This document shows positions 31,427 through 44,384 of a stretch of 64,000 nt of DNA, piece after piece (position 1 is the first letter of the stretch; each line of letters begins with the position of its first letter). A program made the translations under genes and the position numbers. The stretch is from Mugil cephalus (Eukaryota; Chordata; Actinopteri; Mugiliformes; Mugilidae): NCBI RefSeq assembly GCF_022458985.1, contig NC_061774.1:14002616-14066615 (forward strand). The letters run 5' to 3'. A model generated the notes under the pieces. The model was not told the DNA's origin and ran no database searches. It saw only the letters and a list, made by a program, of their open reading frames with translations.

Positions 31427-34400
31427 ATGGAAGCTGTGGTTGGACTGATGCTGATGATACTTGGAGTCTCTCACGGTGAGATTTTCTGCTTTTTCCTTTA
31501 TTAACACTGGAGTGTAAACATGTAGCAGTAACATGCAGCAATAGGATCAAGTGTATTAAAAAATAAAGTTTAACTGGACTCAGTAACAAGTAAATCAGCT
31601 CAAATATTCAATACTCAACTCCAGTTGAGGGCTTTGTGGTTTGATTTATTTATTTATTTATGTTGTTCGTTTGTTTTGCTTTGTGTACGTTCAGTTCAGA
31701 AACATGTTGAACAGAGCCACAAGACTCTGGTGAGGTCAGCCCCAGACCACACCCAACCCCGGGAGGTTTAGGTTAGCCCCACCCCCCACCCCAATCAACT
31801 GTCCCACTCCTGAACAGTAGATGGCAGTAGGTGGCAGATTATATGAGATATGGATTTTCTTATATTGAGGACAAAGAAGGATGAAAACCTCAGCCTGTTT
31901 TGTTTTTGTTGGCATGATGTTTTTCAGTATTTACCTACTGATAATGTAATCAGAAGAAAAGTTAATTTTGTATACGTTTGAATTGCACGTTTGTTTCATA
32001 AACTTAATATGTGTTTGTGGACAGAAACGATACTGAAGAAGCTTTTTCTGTATGGGAAAGAAATATTTCCCATAGTGCAGTGTTGGTTGTCATAGATTCA
32101 GTAAGTGAGGATTCTCAGCTAAAGCTACATATTTTGTTTTATTTTGTTTTATTTCATGTGTTTTGCACGAAAACACCAACTGAGTCTGTTAAATGTCTGT
32201 TAGTGAAATGTTCTAATTGTCATGTCAGCCTTATGATTGATACTGAAAAGTTTTAATTTTAGTAGTTGGACTTTTTTACTTCGTGTTGGTGCACGAAAGC
32301 TCTGTTGGGTCTATTAAAAAAACGGCTGAAATTACTGAAGAGTTTTTTGTTGAATTAAATTGTAGCTAACTCAACGTAAAAGGTAACAGAAAGGCTCTAG
32401 CATCAATTTGGTGTTTTCACGCTGTGATATTCTATTCTACTGTCTCAGGTTCAAACTGCTCAATCTTTTCATTGAATAAATTTAACAAGTTGAAAATGTT
32501 CTCTGATTTGGGTCACGACTTGTGGGGTGACGGTGAGTCCTGAAACCACACCAGCTGAGAACCACTGATCTACAGGACAAACAGTTATAGAAGAAGAGAA
32601 TGAGTTTAGAAACAGGTGTAAACAATTGCAGTTCATGACACATTTAAAATTAAGTTGGATGGCTTCTTATTTGGTTACTTTCAATAATGATGTTGAATTC
32701 TGGGTTGACTTAACTTGAATTTCATTCTGCAGTTATGCAAAAGAAGAAAAAACAAAAAAGAAAAAGGATATGCTACCACGAACTATTTACATTATTTACA
32801 TAGTTCAGATATTTAAATCTGACAGACTAAAATGTATAAAAACACTGGATGACCTCTGTCGTTGTAGCTAAGTGATGTTTGCAGGCACAACTTTACAGTA
32901 TCAGTAAAAATATAACTAAATTTTAAATGGGTTTTTCATCATTTTGTATTTTTTTGGGACAAGGCCAACCAGAACGATATTAACAGTGACTCTTTTAAAC
33001 AGTGAACACTACAACATCACCCTGAAGATAAAGGAGCTACCATTCATTTAATAATTCGCACTTGTGGTTTTCCTGCTTGACGTCTAAATGACCTTTGAAA
33101 CTTCTACTCAAAGAGAAATTAGTACGAGTTCAACGTTAAAGGTTTTCCATACCTGGCTGGAGCTGCTCAGCAAAACGTGACATGCTTGTTTGCATAGCTG
33201 AATGAGAAATATTTTTTTATTTTTTTATTTAATTATATTGACAGATGTAAACATTTTTTTTTTCCTTATTTTCATTCACAGGTGGAGAAACTTACTGTGA
33301 TGGCAGACAGAGTGGAGCTCAGTGTTATGGAGCTTTGGGAGGAACTGTGGTCATCAGACTGATGGACAACGCCTCAGAAATATTTAGATGGGAAATGAAA
33401 AAGGGATCATCAGTAATATTAATATGGTTAAACAAAACGATTGTAACTAATGTGATAAAAGACAGATCTGTCTTTAATCTCAGTGATGGAACATTTAGGA
33501 TCAATGACCTGAGCAGGAATGACAGTGGTCAATATGATCTGACAATCCATGACTCAAATGGATCAAAATTATCAGAACAGATTCTACAGTTGTTTGTTGA
33601 AGGTAAAATATTTTCCTCTCACGGGAAATTAAGTCATATTTATAGATCTACTGTTCACACTTTATTGTGAGTCTACATAATATATTTCATATTCTGCATG
33701 TGTCTGGATTAAGTTTCTTTCTGATTATTTATCAGATGATAAGGGAGATTTTCTAACATTATCAAAAGTGTGTGTTTCTCTCAGCTCCGGTGTCCTCTGT
33801 CCATCTGGTCTCTGAGTGTCTGTCCCATGGAGAGAAGAGGGTGTCCTGCTCCTCTGATGGAGGGGACAGTCCTCAGTACAGCTGGACTCTGGATGGACAC
33901 TCAGTGACAGATAACAATAATATTTCTATGACTTAAAGTCCTTCTTTCTTGTGTCTTTTATCGTCCAGCAGATAATTTGCCACTAATAGCTGGTGTACTC
34001 TCAGCCCTGGTCATTGTCTTGGTTGTGGTCTTATCAGTCATCTGGGCTCTGAAGAAAAAGCAAAGAAACAACAAACCTAAAGGTACAAAACTAAACTTTA
34101 CTGGATTCAGTGTTGTAACTAATTTTTAAAAAGATACTTTTAATATTTAAGACGCTGCACTTATCTGCTGCTGTTCAGAGTAGATTGAACATGTTGATAC
34201 CATTTAAACACGAAGCAAATCTCTTCAATAAAGCAAACAAGTGTATTTGCCATAATGTAAAACTTGTTCTTTAATAACTAATGAGTTCATAATCTTTGTG
34301 TTTTTTCTTCCTGTTACTCTACAGAGGAAAGAAATGACCAGGAATTAACCTACGCTGATGTCAGTATCGTGCAGCAGCAGAGGAAGCAGACTGAGCAAAG

Positions 34401-34467
34401 GACGAATCCGGAGGTGGAGTACGATCAAGTCAAGTTTTCGGCACGACCCCAGCAGACTGAAACATAA
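31427..34467 (+). CDS. Receptor gene E: ITIM receptor with deleted C2/stalk
   Basis: Exons: signal 31427-31475, V-like Ig 33282-33602, C2 remnant from 33785 (stop TAA 33934-33936), transmembrane 33972-34082, tail 34325-34467. The V exon is intact and its WEMKKGSSVIL segment resembles genes B and G rather than its neighbours. The C2 remnant has the same nested deletion as C, ending SVTD then Asn-rich residues. The V to transmembrane splice is phase 1 and predicts 207 residues. The tail has LTYADV and PEVEYDQV, the Pro variant shared only with C. Expression and splice form are not visible from sequence. Confidence 0.6.
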
Positions 34468-36840
34468 AATGAAGGGAGGAAGCCCTTCAGTTTCTCCTTT
34501 TCTGTTTCAACCGTCCCAGCCGATTTCACAGATAACAACTGAACACTTCTTAACAAGTGAGCACTCATCTGTTTCTGTCCCTTTCTCCGTCTCCGGCCTG
34601 AGCCACAAAAGGCCTACCTGCACCCCAAACCTTCCCCCCCCATCTGACCCCCTGTCTGCACTGAGGATCTGTGAACAGGCGTCAGTTCTTTCAGAGAGAG
34701 AGGACCAGGAAGGCTCCATGAACTAACGGAGTGTTTCTGTCCTGCCTGAAAGTCTGTGTCGTCTCAAACACCCCACCATCATTTTGCTCCCCAGTAAGTC
34801 ACCGGAGTTAATGACTACAGACCTGGTGCCCTGACGCCTGTGGTCATGAAATCCTTGGAGCGACTGGTGTTGGCGACTTGGTGTCACTGCTAGACCCCCT
34901 GCAGTTTGCCTATAGGACAAGAGTGGGAAGCATCACATCCATCATCTAGACTCTCAGCACTGAGAATTTAAATAGATCCTCAGACAGGAACAGAGAAAAA
35001 CGAAAGCACGTCTGGTTTAGACCTCTGTGTAACACCACACAGCATTTCTCCAGAAGAACTGACAAAGTCCTGTTAGGTAATTCATTTATTTTCTTCCCCG
35101 TGTGGTGAACAACCTAACAACAACACTTCAAACCAACAGTTACGCAAACAAAATACGCCCAAAAAGCATTCGTCATAACACTGGGTTTGGCAGCTCGATG
35201 TGGCAGAAAACTGAAGATAACACACTTCAAAAACAGTTGGCCACTCTGAAGACAATCAGTACCTCAGCCACAGATATTAAACCGGTTAATCAAATGGACA
35301 AATAAAGATGAACACATGGCTTTACCACATCCTAGTTAGATGATTGAAAAGGGCTTTATTCAGTCAATCTATTTATCAGGTAGGGATGATATGCCGTCAT
35401 AATAACGAGTGAAAGCATTAAATCCTTTTGAATTGGTTTGGTCAAAGAGATAAAGTGTTGAGAATCTTTAAAGGAGCTAAAATACGATTTAGCACACGTA
35501 GCTGTATCTGTGGGTTTCTCTTGTAAGGTCTTGGTGTCACTATAAGAGTCAGGGGATGATTCATGCTCTGTTTTGTCATTAAGAGTTGGATCAGGTCAGT
35601 ATTAGAGTTATAGCATGATGCTGACTGGTCATTAGCGACTTCTGAAGCTGTTTAAATCTGTACCACTGTATTTAAATGATGTAAATGTAATAATGTAAAT
35701 GTTGCTGTCAGTGGATTATTACTGCAGAGTTTGCAAAGTTCCCAGCATTTATTGATTCTTTTGAATTTTTATGAATTCATTGACAGTATTAATTGTCTGT
35801 TTCTGTTCTAAGTATAAAGTGTTGTGTAAGGTTGTACCTTTCAGATGAATAACAGGAACAAGTTCACAATCAGACTGATGTTGTTGTTTTTTCAATTAAT
35901 TTTCAAGATTTTATCTGTTCACACTCCACAAAAACTATACAGAGGACCTGTTACAATCACTTAATTAAATGCATTGTGCTGTATATTGATGTGCTGAAGT
36001 GTGTTGAAGAAAGACGTGATCACCGCTGACAAGTCTTATCTTGCATTTGAAAAAGGTTTATTTACAAGAAAGAACAGTGTCAAAAACTGTTGCTGAATGT
36101 GAGAGAGCTTCTGGCCAATTGTTGAATCCTCTCTCATTCAGCTCCCACAGTCACCTTATATGTGGTTCTCATCCCCAAGAACCCCCATTCACAAAGAAAA
36201 CTTATCTCCTTACATCTAGTTAGTTTTACGAGCTAACATCTGGGAAATAACCTCTTGACCTTTAAGCTTTATACACACTTCACATACCCCAAAAAAACCC
36301 CCAAAACAGGAAGAGAAAAAATAAACTATAATAATAGCTACAATTGTGACAATACAAAAAAAAAAAGTTACAAATAATATTTGATGTGTTGAATTGACAT
36401 TGAACTTGGCATTGAACTGGTTTCAAGTTGACCTGATGACTCAGTATTTCAAGTCCCCAAGTATCAGTGCCCCCAGACTGAACATGTGTTCGGATCCTGC
36501 CTTCAGTGCTGCAGCGTCAACTGAACTGAACTGAACATTTTCCACTGTGAACAGCTTAATTTATACATGAGTTAAATACACGCAATTTTCTATAATCTTG
36601 AATTATTTAGTGTTTAAATGTGTCAAATTCTTCACTGTCCGCAAAATGCAGAACACTCAGTGTGTGTCAACACTTCTTATGTGTAACATTAACCACTCAG
36701 AGGCAGACTTTAAGGAACTGATCATTGTGAATGAGTATAACCTGCACATATGATTGTAATTATTTACTTTGATAGGACTGTAACATGGGTTGTTACTATA
36801 GAAACACCGGCTGTCTGTCAAAATTCCTCTTTCAATACCT
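34468..36840. repeat. C-F type 3' flank and spacer, copy after E
   Basis: Copy of 28781-31140 with few differences. Contains the reverse transcriptase fragment and no receptor exon. Confidence 0.75.
34737..34952 (+). pseudogene. Non-LTR reverse transcriptase fragment, copy 3
   Basis: Same truncated fragment as in the C and D units. Confidence 0.8.
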
Positions 36841-36919
36841 ACAGTATAGAGGGATGTTTCCTTCTCTTCCACTCAGTCCATCACACAGAAAAGTCCACTT
36901 GTTGTACGCTAGGCTAAAA

Positions 36920-36967
36920 GAGGAAGTAAAACTGATACCACTTCCTTTCTTGTTCTCGTGTATAAAG
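36920..36967 (+). promoter_or_regulatory. Promoter of gene F, separated from its exon
   Basis: GAGGAAGT (36920-36927) and TATAAAG (36961-36967) are intact, but an insertion beginning at 37043 now separates them from the signal exon remnant at 38650. Confidence 0.55.
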
Positions 36968-37042
36968 AGATCATTGCTCTGCTTGGTCAGAGTTTTCAAA
37001 CGTTCTGATGTTGATCGCTGACTGTTTTCTGTTCAGAGCAAG

Positions 37043-38624
37043 TGTAACCCCTCCCTGCACCTGTCACTCTAAGACAGGGTTAATATCAAACAGGAAATGA
37101 GGACCAACTCTAACTCTAGACTCGATGAGGAGACTACTGGTATCTACCCAACTAAATTTTGATTTAGATCTGTAATGTCTACCCCAAATAACACACAACA
37201 GACTGAAAGTTTAAAGGAGGTATATTATACAAAGATCTTTCAACCACAATTGAACCCAAAATACAAAAAAAAATATATAAAATACAAGTAACAAAAACCT
37301 CTGAGATCTCAGGTACTGAAAAGCAAACTGTCCCAAAAGTTCAAATGAATAAAAAACTAGGAAAAAAATGGAAAAATGGGCCCAAATAAATAAAATAAAA
37401 CGAGTGCACTCAAAGTCCTACCGCCCTCTTTAACAGTGAACGTCCAATGGTAAGTATCACGGTGAAGATGAAGATGTGGATGGAGATATGGATGACCTCA
37501 CGCCCAAGGGAAAGTAGCCACTGGGATGGAGATGGGGATGGATGACAGGGTAGGAACCAAGGACTGAGGACCCAGGCGAAGGACTCAAAAAAAAACCAGC
37601 CTACACAACCATGCAGGAAAATTATCTCATTTAGTCCATAATAAAAAGGTCAACTCGAATGTAAATAAATAAAGGCACTACTTCTCAGTGTAAATTTCAC
37701 TTTTCTTCTACTACCATTTTACATGAATTTTTAATATCTATCTTAACTCATAGTAACCAAAACATGAATTCACATAAACATTTCAAAAATAACTCTGTTT
37801 CCCTCCCTCTCTTTTTTTAACATAACTCATATTATTCACATGAATTACATTAACTTTACTATTCACAACAGTACAAAACACCATTTTAACTCAGCACACT
37901 CACTAGCTTAGCTGCATGAATTTTTCGGCCGAGGCCTAACACTGATTACATTAGCCTGCACCAAGCCTACTATCAAGAGTTTCACTCACAGTAATAAAAG
38001 TAACAACACAAGATTCATAAAGCACAAAACATAGTCTTCTGACACTAATACATTACTCCAACCTGTTTCGAGTTTATCCCGACTGGTTTTAGAGAGAGTT
38101 CAAGGCTAACTTAAGTTATTTTCAGTGTTTAGCACTCTGATAGCAAATTAGCATGCTAATGTAAACATCGATCGTTACTCACCGGGAAATCAATTGTTCA
38201 CACAGTTTACGTCGTCCTATTCGAACTCGCAGCTCGCTGATAGTCTCTTCTCGTTTAGTTTCATGACTTCTGAGTTTTTTATCATTTCAATTCTAACTTT
38301 TCCTCTTTTTTCTCTTCTCACATCTACACACGCACCATGCATCGGTCAGTGGACTTGCAAAGATTTTTGCTAAAGTACGATGCACACACCTGTCAGCTTT
38401 TCGCTCACTGAAAACAGCGCTCAACAACTGCCACCTCTGTTAAAGGGGCAGTAACACATATACAGTTTTTTTTTTATAGGAGAAGATGTTTTTACTGCTC
38501 CACTCTTGTGAAAAATAGTCATGCATTTAATTTTGAGGGAAACATTTAGAACATAAATAGATCATATAAAAATACATTTCCAAAGCAACTACAATTAACT
38601 GGGGTTTAACTAACCCTGGTTACA
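37043..38624. mobile_element. Insertion with TGTAACC/GGTTACA ends, solo-LTR-like
   Basis: A 1582-bp insert absent from all other units. It begins TGTAACC and ends GGTTACA, perfect 7-bp inverted ends of the TG...CA type, and is flanked by a direct CAAG (37039-37042 and 38625-38628), a 4-bp target duplication of the site sequence AGCAAGTGTTTC. No long open frame is present. TG...CA ends with a short duplication suit a solo LTR; a non-autonomous DNA element is the alternative. Confidence 0.7.
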
Positions 38625-38665
38625 CAAGCGTTTCATGTTGTTGGTAGTAGATAGTGGTTGGACTG

Positions 38666-41600
38666 ATGCTGATGATACTTGGAGTCTCTCACGGTGAGAT
38701 TTTCTGCTTTTTCCTTTATTACCACTGGAGTGTAAACGTTTAGCAGTAACATGCAGCAATAGGATCAAGTGTATTAAAAAATAAAGTTTAACTGGACTCA
38801 GTAACAAGTAAATCAGCTCAAATATTCAATACTCAACTCCAGTTGAGGGCTTTGTGGTTTTATTTAGTTATGTTGTTCGTTTGTTTTGCTTTGTGTACGT
38901 TCAGTTCAGAAACATGTTGAACAGAGCCACAAGCCTCTGATGAGGTCAGCCCCAGACCACACCCAACCCCGGGAGGTTTAGGTTAGCCCCACCCCCCACC
39001 CCAATCAACTGTCCCACTCCTGAACAGTAGATGGCAGTAGGTGGCAGATTATATGAGATATGGATTTTCTTATATTGAGGACAAAGAAGGATGAAAACCT
39101 CAGCCTGTTTTGTTTTTGTTGGCACGATGTTTTTCAGTATTTACCTACTGATAATGTAATCAGAAGAAAAGTTAATTTTGTATATGTTTGAATTGCATCT
39201 TTGCTTCATAAACTTAATTTGTGTTTGTGGACAGAAACGATACTGAAGAAGCTTTTTCTGTATGGGAAAGAAATATTTCCCATAGTGCAGTGTTGATTGT
39301 CATAGATTCAGTAAGTGTGGATTCTCAGCTAAAGGTACATATTTTGTTTTATTTCATGTGTTTTGCACAAAAACACCAACTGAGTCTGTTAAATGTCTGT
39401 TAGTGAAACGTTCTAATTGTCATGTCAGCCTTATGATTGATGCTGAAAAGTTTTAATTTTAGTAGTTGGACTTTTTTAATTGGTGTTGGTGCACGAAAGC
39501 TCTGTTGGGTCTATTAAAAAAGGCTGAAATTACTGAAGAGTTTTTTGTTGAATTAAATTGTAGCTAACTCAACGTAAAAGGTAACTAAGGTCTCTAGAAT
39601 TTGGGGTGTTCACGCTGTGATATTCTACTCTACTGCCTCAGGTTCAAACTGCTCAATCTTTTCATTGAATAAATTTGAGAAGTTGAAAATGTTTTTTGAT
39701 TTGTGTCACGACTTGTGGGGTGACGGTGAGTCCTGAAACCAGACCAGCTGAGAACCACTGATCTAGAGGACAAACAGTTACAGAAGATGACAATGAATTT
39801 AAAAACAGGTGTAAACAATTGCAGTTCATGACACATTTAAAATAAAGTTGAATGGCTTATTATTAGGTTACTTTCAATAATGATGTTGAATTCTGGGTTC
39901 AGATTCACATAACTGCACTTGAATTTCATTCCGCAGTTTTGCAAATAAGAAAAAACAAAAAAGAAAAGGGATATGCTACCATGAACTATTTACATTATTT
40001 ACATCGTTCAGATATTTAAATCTGACAGATTAAAATGTGTAGAAACACTGGATGACCTCTGTCGTTGTAGCTAAGTGATGTTTGCAGGCACAACTTTACA
40101 GTATCAGTAAAAATATAACTAAATTTTAAATGTGTTTTTTCATCATTTTTTATTTTTTTGGGTCAAGACCAACCAGAACGACATCAACAGTGACTCTTTT
40201 AAACAGTGAACACTACAACTACACTACTACCTGAAGATAAAGCAGCTACCATTCATTTAATAATTTGCACTTGTGGTTTTCCTGCTTGACGTCTAAATGA
40301 CCTTTGAAACTGGCTTCTGCTCAAAGGGAAATTAGTACGAGTTCAACGTTGAAGGTTTTCCATACCTGGCTAGTGAAGCTCAGCAAAACGTGACATGCTT
40401 GTTTGCATAGCTGAATGAAGAAAACACACTATTTCTGTGTTAGGTCATAATTGCATGTTGTTACAATGTTGTGACAGTCATTCTGGTTGATATTGAGAGG
40501 TCTAAACAATTTATTTCCTTATTTTAATTCACAGGTGGAGAAACTTGTGATGGCAGATAGAATGGAACTCAGTGTTATGGAGCTTTGGGAGGAACTGTGG
40601 TCATGAAACTGATGGACAACGCCTCAGAAATATTTAGATATGATGTGAAAAGGGGATCATCAGTAATATTTAGATGGAGAAACGAAACGGTTGTAACCAA
40701 TTTGATAAAAGACAGATCTCAGTTTAATCTCAGTGATGGAACATTTACGATCAATGACCTGAGCAGGAATGACAGTGGTCAATATAATCTGACAATCCAT
40801 GGCTCAAATGGATCAAAATTATCAGAACAGATTCTACAGTTGTTTGTTGAAGGTAAAATATTTTCTTCTCACGGGAAATTAAGTCATATTTGTAGATCTA
40901 CTGTTCACACTTTATTGTGAGTCTACAAAACATATTTCATATTCTGCATGTGTCTGGATTTAGTTTCTTTCTGATTATTTATCAGATGATCAGGGAGATT
41001 TACTAATATTATTAAAAGTCATCTGTGTGTGTTTCTCTCAGCTCCGGTGTCCTCTTTCCATCTGGTCTCTGAGTGTCTGTCCCATGGAGAGAAGAGGGTG
41101 TCCTGCTCCTCTGATGGAGGGGACAGTCCTCAGTACAGCTGGACTCTGGATGGACACTCAGTGACAGACGCTGAGCTCCTCTCTAGAAATAATGATAATA
41201 ATAATATTTCTCTAACTTAAAGTCCATCTTTCTTGTGTCTTTTATCTTCCAGCAGATAATTTGCCACTAATAGCTGGTGTATCCTCAGTCCTGGTCATTG
41301 TCTTGGTTGTGGTCTTATCAGTCATCTGGGCTCTGAAGAAAAAGCAAAGAAACAACAAGCCTAAAGGTACAAAACTAAACTTGACTGGATTCAGTGTTGT
41401 AACTAATTTTTAAAAAGATACTTTAATATTTAAGACGCTGCACTTATCTACTGCTGTTCAGAGTAGATTGAACATGTTGATACCATTTAAACACGAAGCA
41501 AATCTCTTCAATAAAGCAAACAAGTGTATTTGCCAAAATGTAAAACTTGTTCTTTAATAACTAATGAGTTCATAATCTTTGTGTTTTTTCTTCCTGTTGC

Positions 41601-41750
41601 TCTACAGAGGAAAGAAATGACCTGGAATTAACCTACGCTGATGTCAGTATCGTGCAGCAGCAGAGGAAGCAAGCTGAGCAAAGGCCGAACGTGGAGGTGG
41701 AGTACGATCAAGTCAAGTTTTCAGCACGACCCCAGCAGACTGAAACATAA
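38666..41750 (+). pseudogene. Receptor gene F: disabled array copy
   Basis: Exons: signal remnant to 38693, V-like 40535-40852, C2 remnant from 41042 (TAA 41218-41220), transmembrane 41256-41366, tail 41608-41750. Lesions: a deletion joins the leader sequence GTAGATA directly to GTGGTTGG, removing the usual ATG and leaving in-frame TAG upstream, so only an internal ATG at 38666 and nine signal residues remain. The V exon lacks one codon and has CAG changed to TAG at 40558-40560, ending translation after eight residues of that exon. The C2/stalk deletion is as in D. The promoter is cut off by the insertion at 37043-38624. The tail still reads LTYADV and VEYDQV. Clear pseudogene, recently disabled because the other exons are little changed. 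Confidence 0.9.
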
Positions 41751-44110
41751 AATGAAGGGAGGAAGCCCTTCAGTTTCTCCTTTTCTGTTTCATGACTCAA
41801 CCGTGCCAGCCGATTTCATAGATAACAACTGAACACTTCTTAACAAGTGAGCACTCATCTGTTTCTGTTCCTTTCTCCGTCTCTGGCCTGAGCCACAAAA
41901 GGCCTACCTGCACCCCAAACCTTCACCCTATCTGACCCCCTGTCTGCACTGAGGATCTGTGAACAGGCGTCAGTTCTTTCAGAGAGAGAGGACCAGGAAG
42001 GCTCCATGAACTAACGGAGTGTCTCTGTCCTGCCTGAAAGTCTGTGTCGTCTCAAACACCCCACCATCATTTTGCTCCCCAGTAAGTCACCGGAGTTAAT
42101 GACTACAGACCTGGTGCCCTGACGCCTGTGGTCATGAAATCCTTGGAGCGACTGGTGTTGGCGACTTGGTGTGACTGCTAGACCCCCTGCAGTTTGCCTA
42201 TAGGACAAGAGTGGGAAGCATCACATCCATCATCTAGACTCTCAGCACTGAGAATTTAAATAGATCCTCAGACAGGAGCAGAGAAAACGAAAGCACGTCT
42301 GGTTTAGACCTCTGTGTAACACCACACAGCATTTCTCCAGAAGAACTGAAAAAGTCCTGTTAAGTAATTCATCTATTTTCTTCCCCGTGTGGTGAACAAC
42401 CTAACAACGACACTTCAAACCAACAGTTACGCAAACAAAATATGCCGACAAAGCATTCGTTATAACACTGGGTTTGGCAGCTCGATGTGGCAGAGAACTG
42501 AAGATAACACACTTCAAAAACAGTTGGCCACTCTGAAGACAATCAGTACCTCAGCCACAGATATTAAACCGGTTAATCAAATGGACAAATAAAGATGAAC
42601 ACATGGCTTTACCACATCCTAGTTAGATGATTGAAAAGGGCTTTATTCAGTCAATCTATTTATCAGGGAGGGATGACATGCCGTCTTAATAACGAGTGAA
42701 AGCATTAAATCCTTTTGAATTGGTTTGGTCAAAGAGATAAAGTGTTGAGAATCTTTAAAGGAGCTAAAATACGATTTAGCACACGTAGCTGTATCTTTGG
42801 GTTTCTCTCGTAAGGTCTTGGTGTCACTATAAGAGTCAGGGGATGATTCATGCTCTGTTTTGTCATTAAGAGTTGGATCAGGTCAGTATCGGAGGTATAG
42901 CATGATGCTGACTGGTCATTAGCGACTTCTGAAGCTGTGTAAATCTGTACCACTGTATTTAAATGATGTAAATGTAATAATGTAAATGTTGCTGTCAGTG
43001 GATTATTACTGCAGAGTTTGCAAAGTTCCCAGCATTTATTGATTCTTTTGAATTTTTATGAATTCATTGACAGTATTAATTGTCTGTTTCTGTTCTAAGT
43101 ATAAAGTGTTGTGTAAGTTTGTACCTTTCAGATCAACAACAGGAACAAGTTCACAATCAGACTGATGTTGTTGTTTTTTCAATTAATTTTCAAGATTTTA
43201 TCTGTTCACACTCCACAAAAACTATACAGAGGACCTGTTACAGTCACTTTATTAAATGCATTGTGCTGTACATTGATGTGCTGAAGTGTGTTGAAGAAAG
43301 ACGTGATCACCGCTGACAAGTCTTATCTTGCATTTGAAAAAGGTTTATTTACAAGAAAGAACAGTGTCAAAAACTCTTGCTGAATGTGAGAGAGCTTCTG
43401 GCCAATTGTCGAATCCTCTCTCATTCAGCTCCCACAGTCACTTTATATGTGGTTCTCATACCCAAGAACCCCCATTCACAAAGAAAACTTATCTCCTTAC
43501 ATCTAGTTAGTTTTACGAGCTAACATCTGGGAAATAACCTCTTGACCTTTAAACTTTATACACACTTCACAAACCCCCAAAACAGGAAGAGAAAAAATAA
43601 ACTATAATAATAACTACAATTGTGACAATACAAAAAACCTTTAAGTTACAAATAATATTTGATGTGTTCAATTGAAATTGAACTTGGCATTGAACTGGTT
43701 TCAAGTTGACCTGATGACTCAGTATTTCAAGTCCCCAAGTATCAGTGCCCCCAAACTGAACATGTGTTGGGATCCTGCCTTCAGTGCTGCAGCGTCAACT
43801 GAACTGAACTGAACATTTTCCACTGTGAACAGCTTAATTTATACATGAGTTAAATACATGCAATTTTCTATAATCTTGAATTATTTAGTGTTTAAATGTG
43901 TCAAATTCTTCACTGTCTGCAAAATGCAGAACACTCAGTGTGTGTCAACACTTCTTATGTGTAACATTAACCACTCAGAGGCAGACTTTAAGGAACTGAT
44001 CATTGCGAATGAGTATAACCTGTACATATGATTGTAATTATTTACTTTGATAGGACTGTAACATGGGTTGTTACTGTAGAAACACTGTCTGTCTGTTTAA
44101 ATTCCTCTTT
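41751..44110. repeat. C-F type 3' flank and spacer, copy after F
   Basis: Copy of the other spacers, ending at the gene G promoter. Near the tail end it shares the TTTCATGACTCAACCGTGCC variant with the C copy, unlike D and E. Confidence 0.75.
42019..42235 (+). pseudogene. Non-LTR reverse transcriptase fragment, copy 4
   Basis: Same truncated fragment as in the C, D and E units; none follows gene G. Confidence 0.8.
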
Positions 44111-44197
44111 CAACACCTACAGTATAGAGGGATGTTTCCTTCTCTTCCCCTCAGTCCATCACACAGAAAAGTCCACTTGTTGTACGCTAGGCTAAAA

Positions 44198-44245
44198 GAG
44201 GAAGTAAAACTGATATCACTTCCTTTCTTGTTCTCGTGTATAAAG
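44198..44245 (+). promoter_or_regulatory. Promoter of receptor gene G
   Basis: GAGGAAGT (44198-44205), inverted CACTTCCT and TATAAAG (44239-44245), about 140 bp before the ATG at 44385. Confidence 0.6.
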
Positions 44246-44384
44246 AGATCATCGTTCTGCTTGGTCAGAGTTTTCAAACTTTCTGATGCTGATCGCTGAC
44301 TGTTTTCTGTTCAGAGCAAGTGTTTCATTTTGTTGGTAGTAGATAAAGTTTGAAAGCTGCTGAGTGACTGAACAGAGAGGAGAC

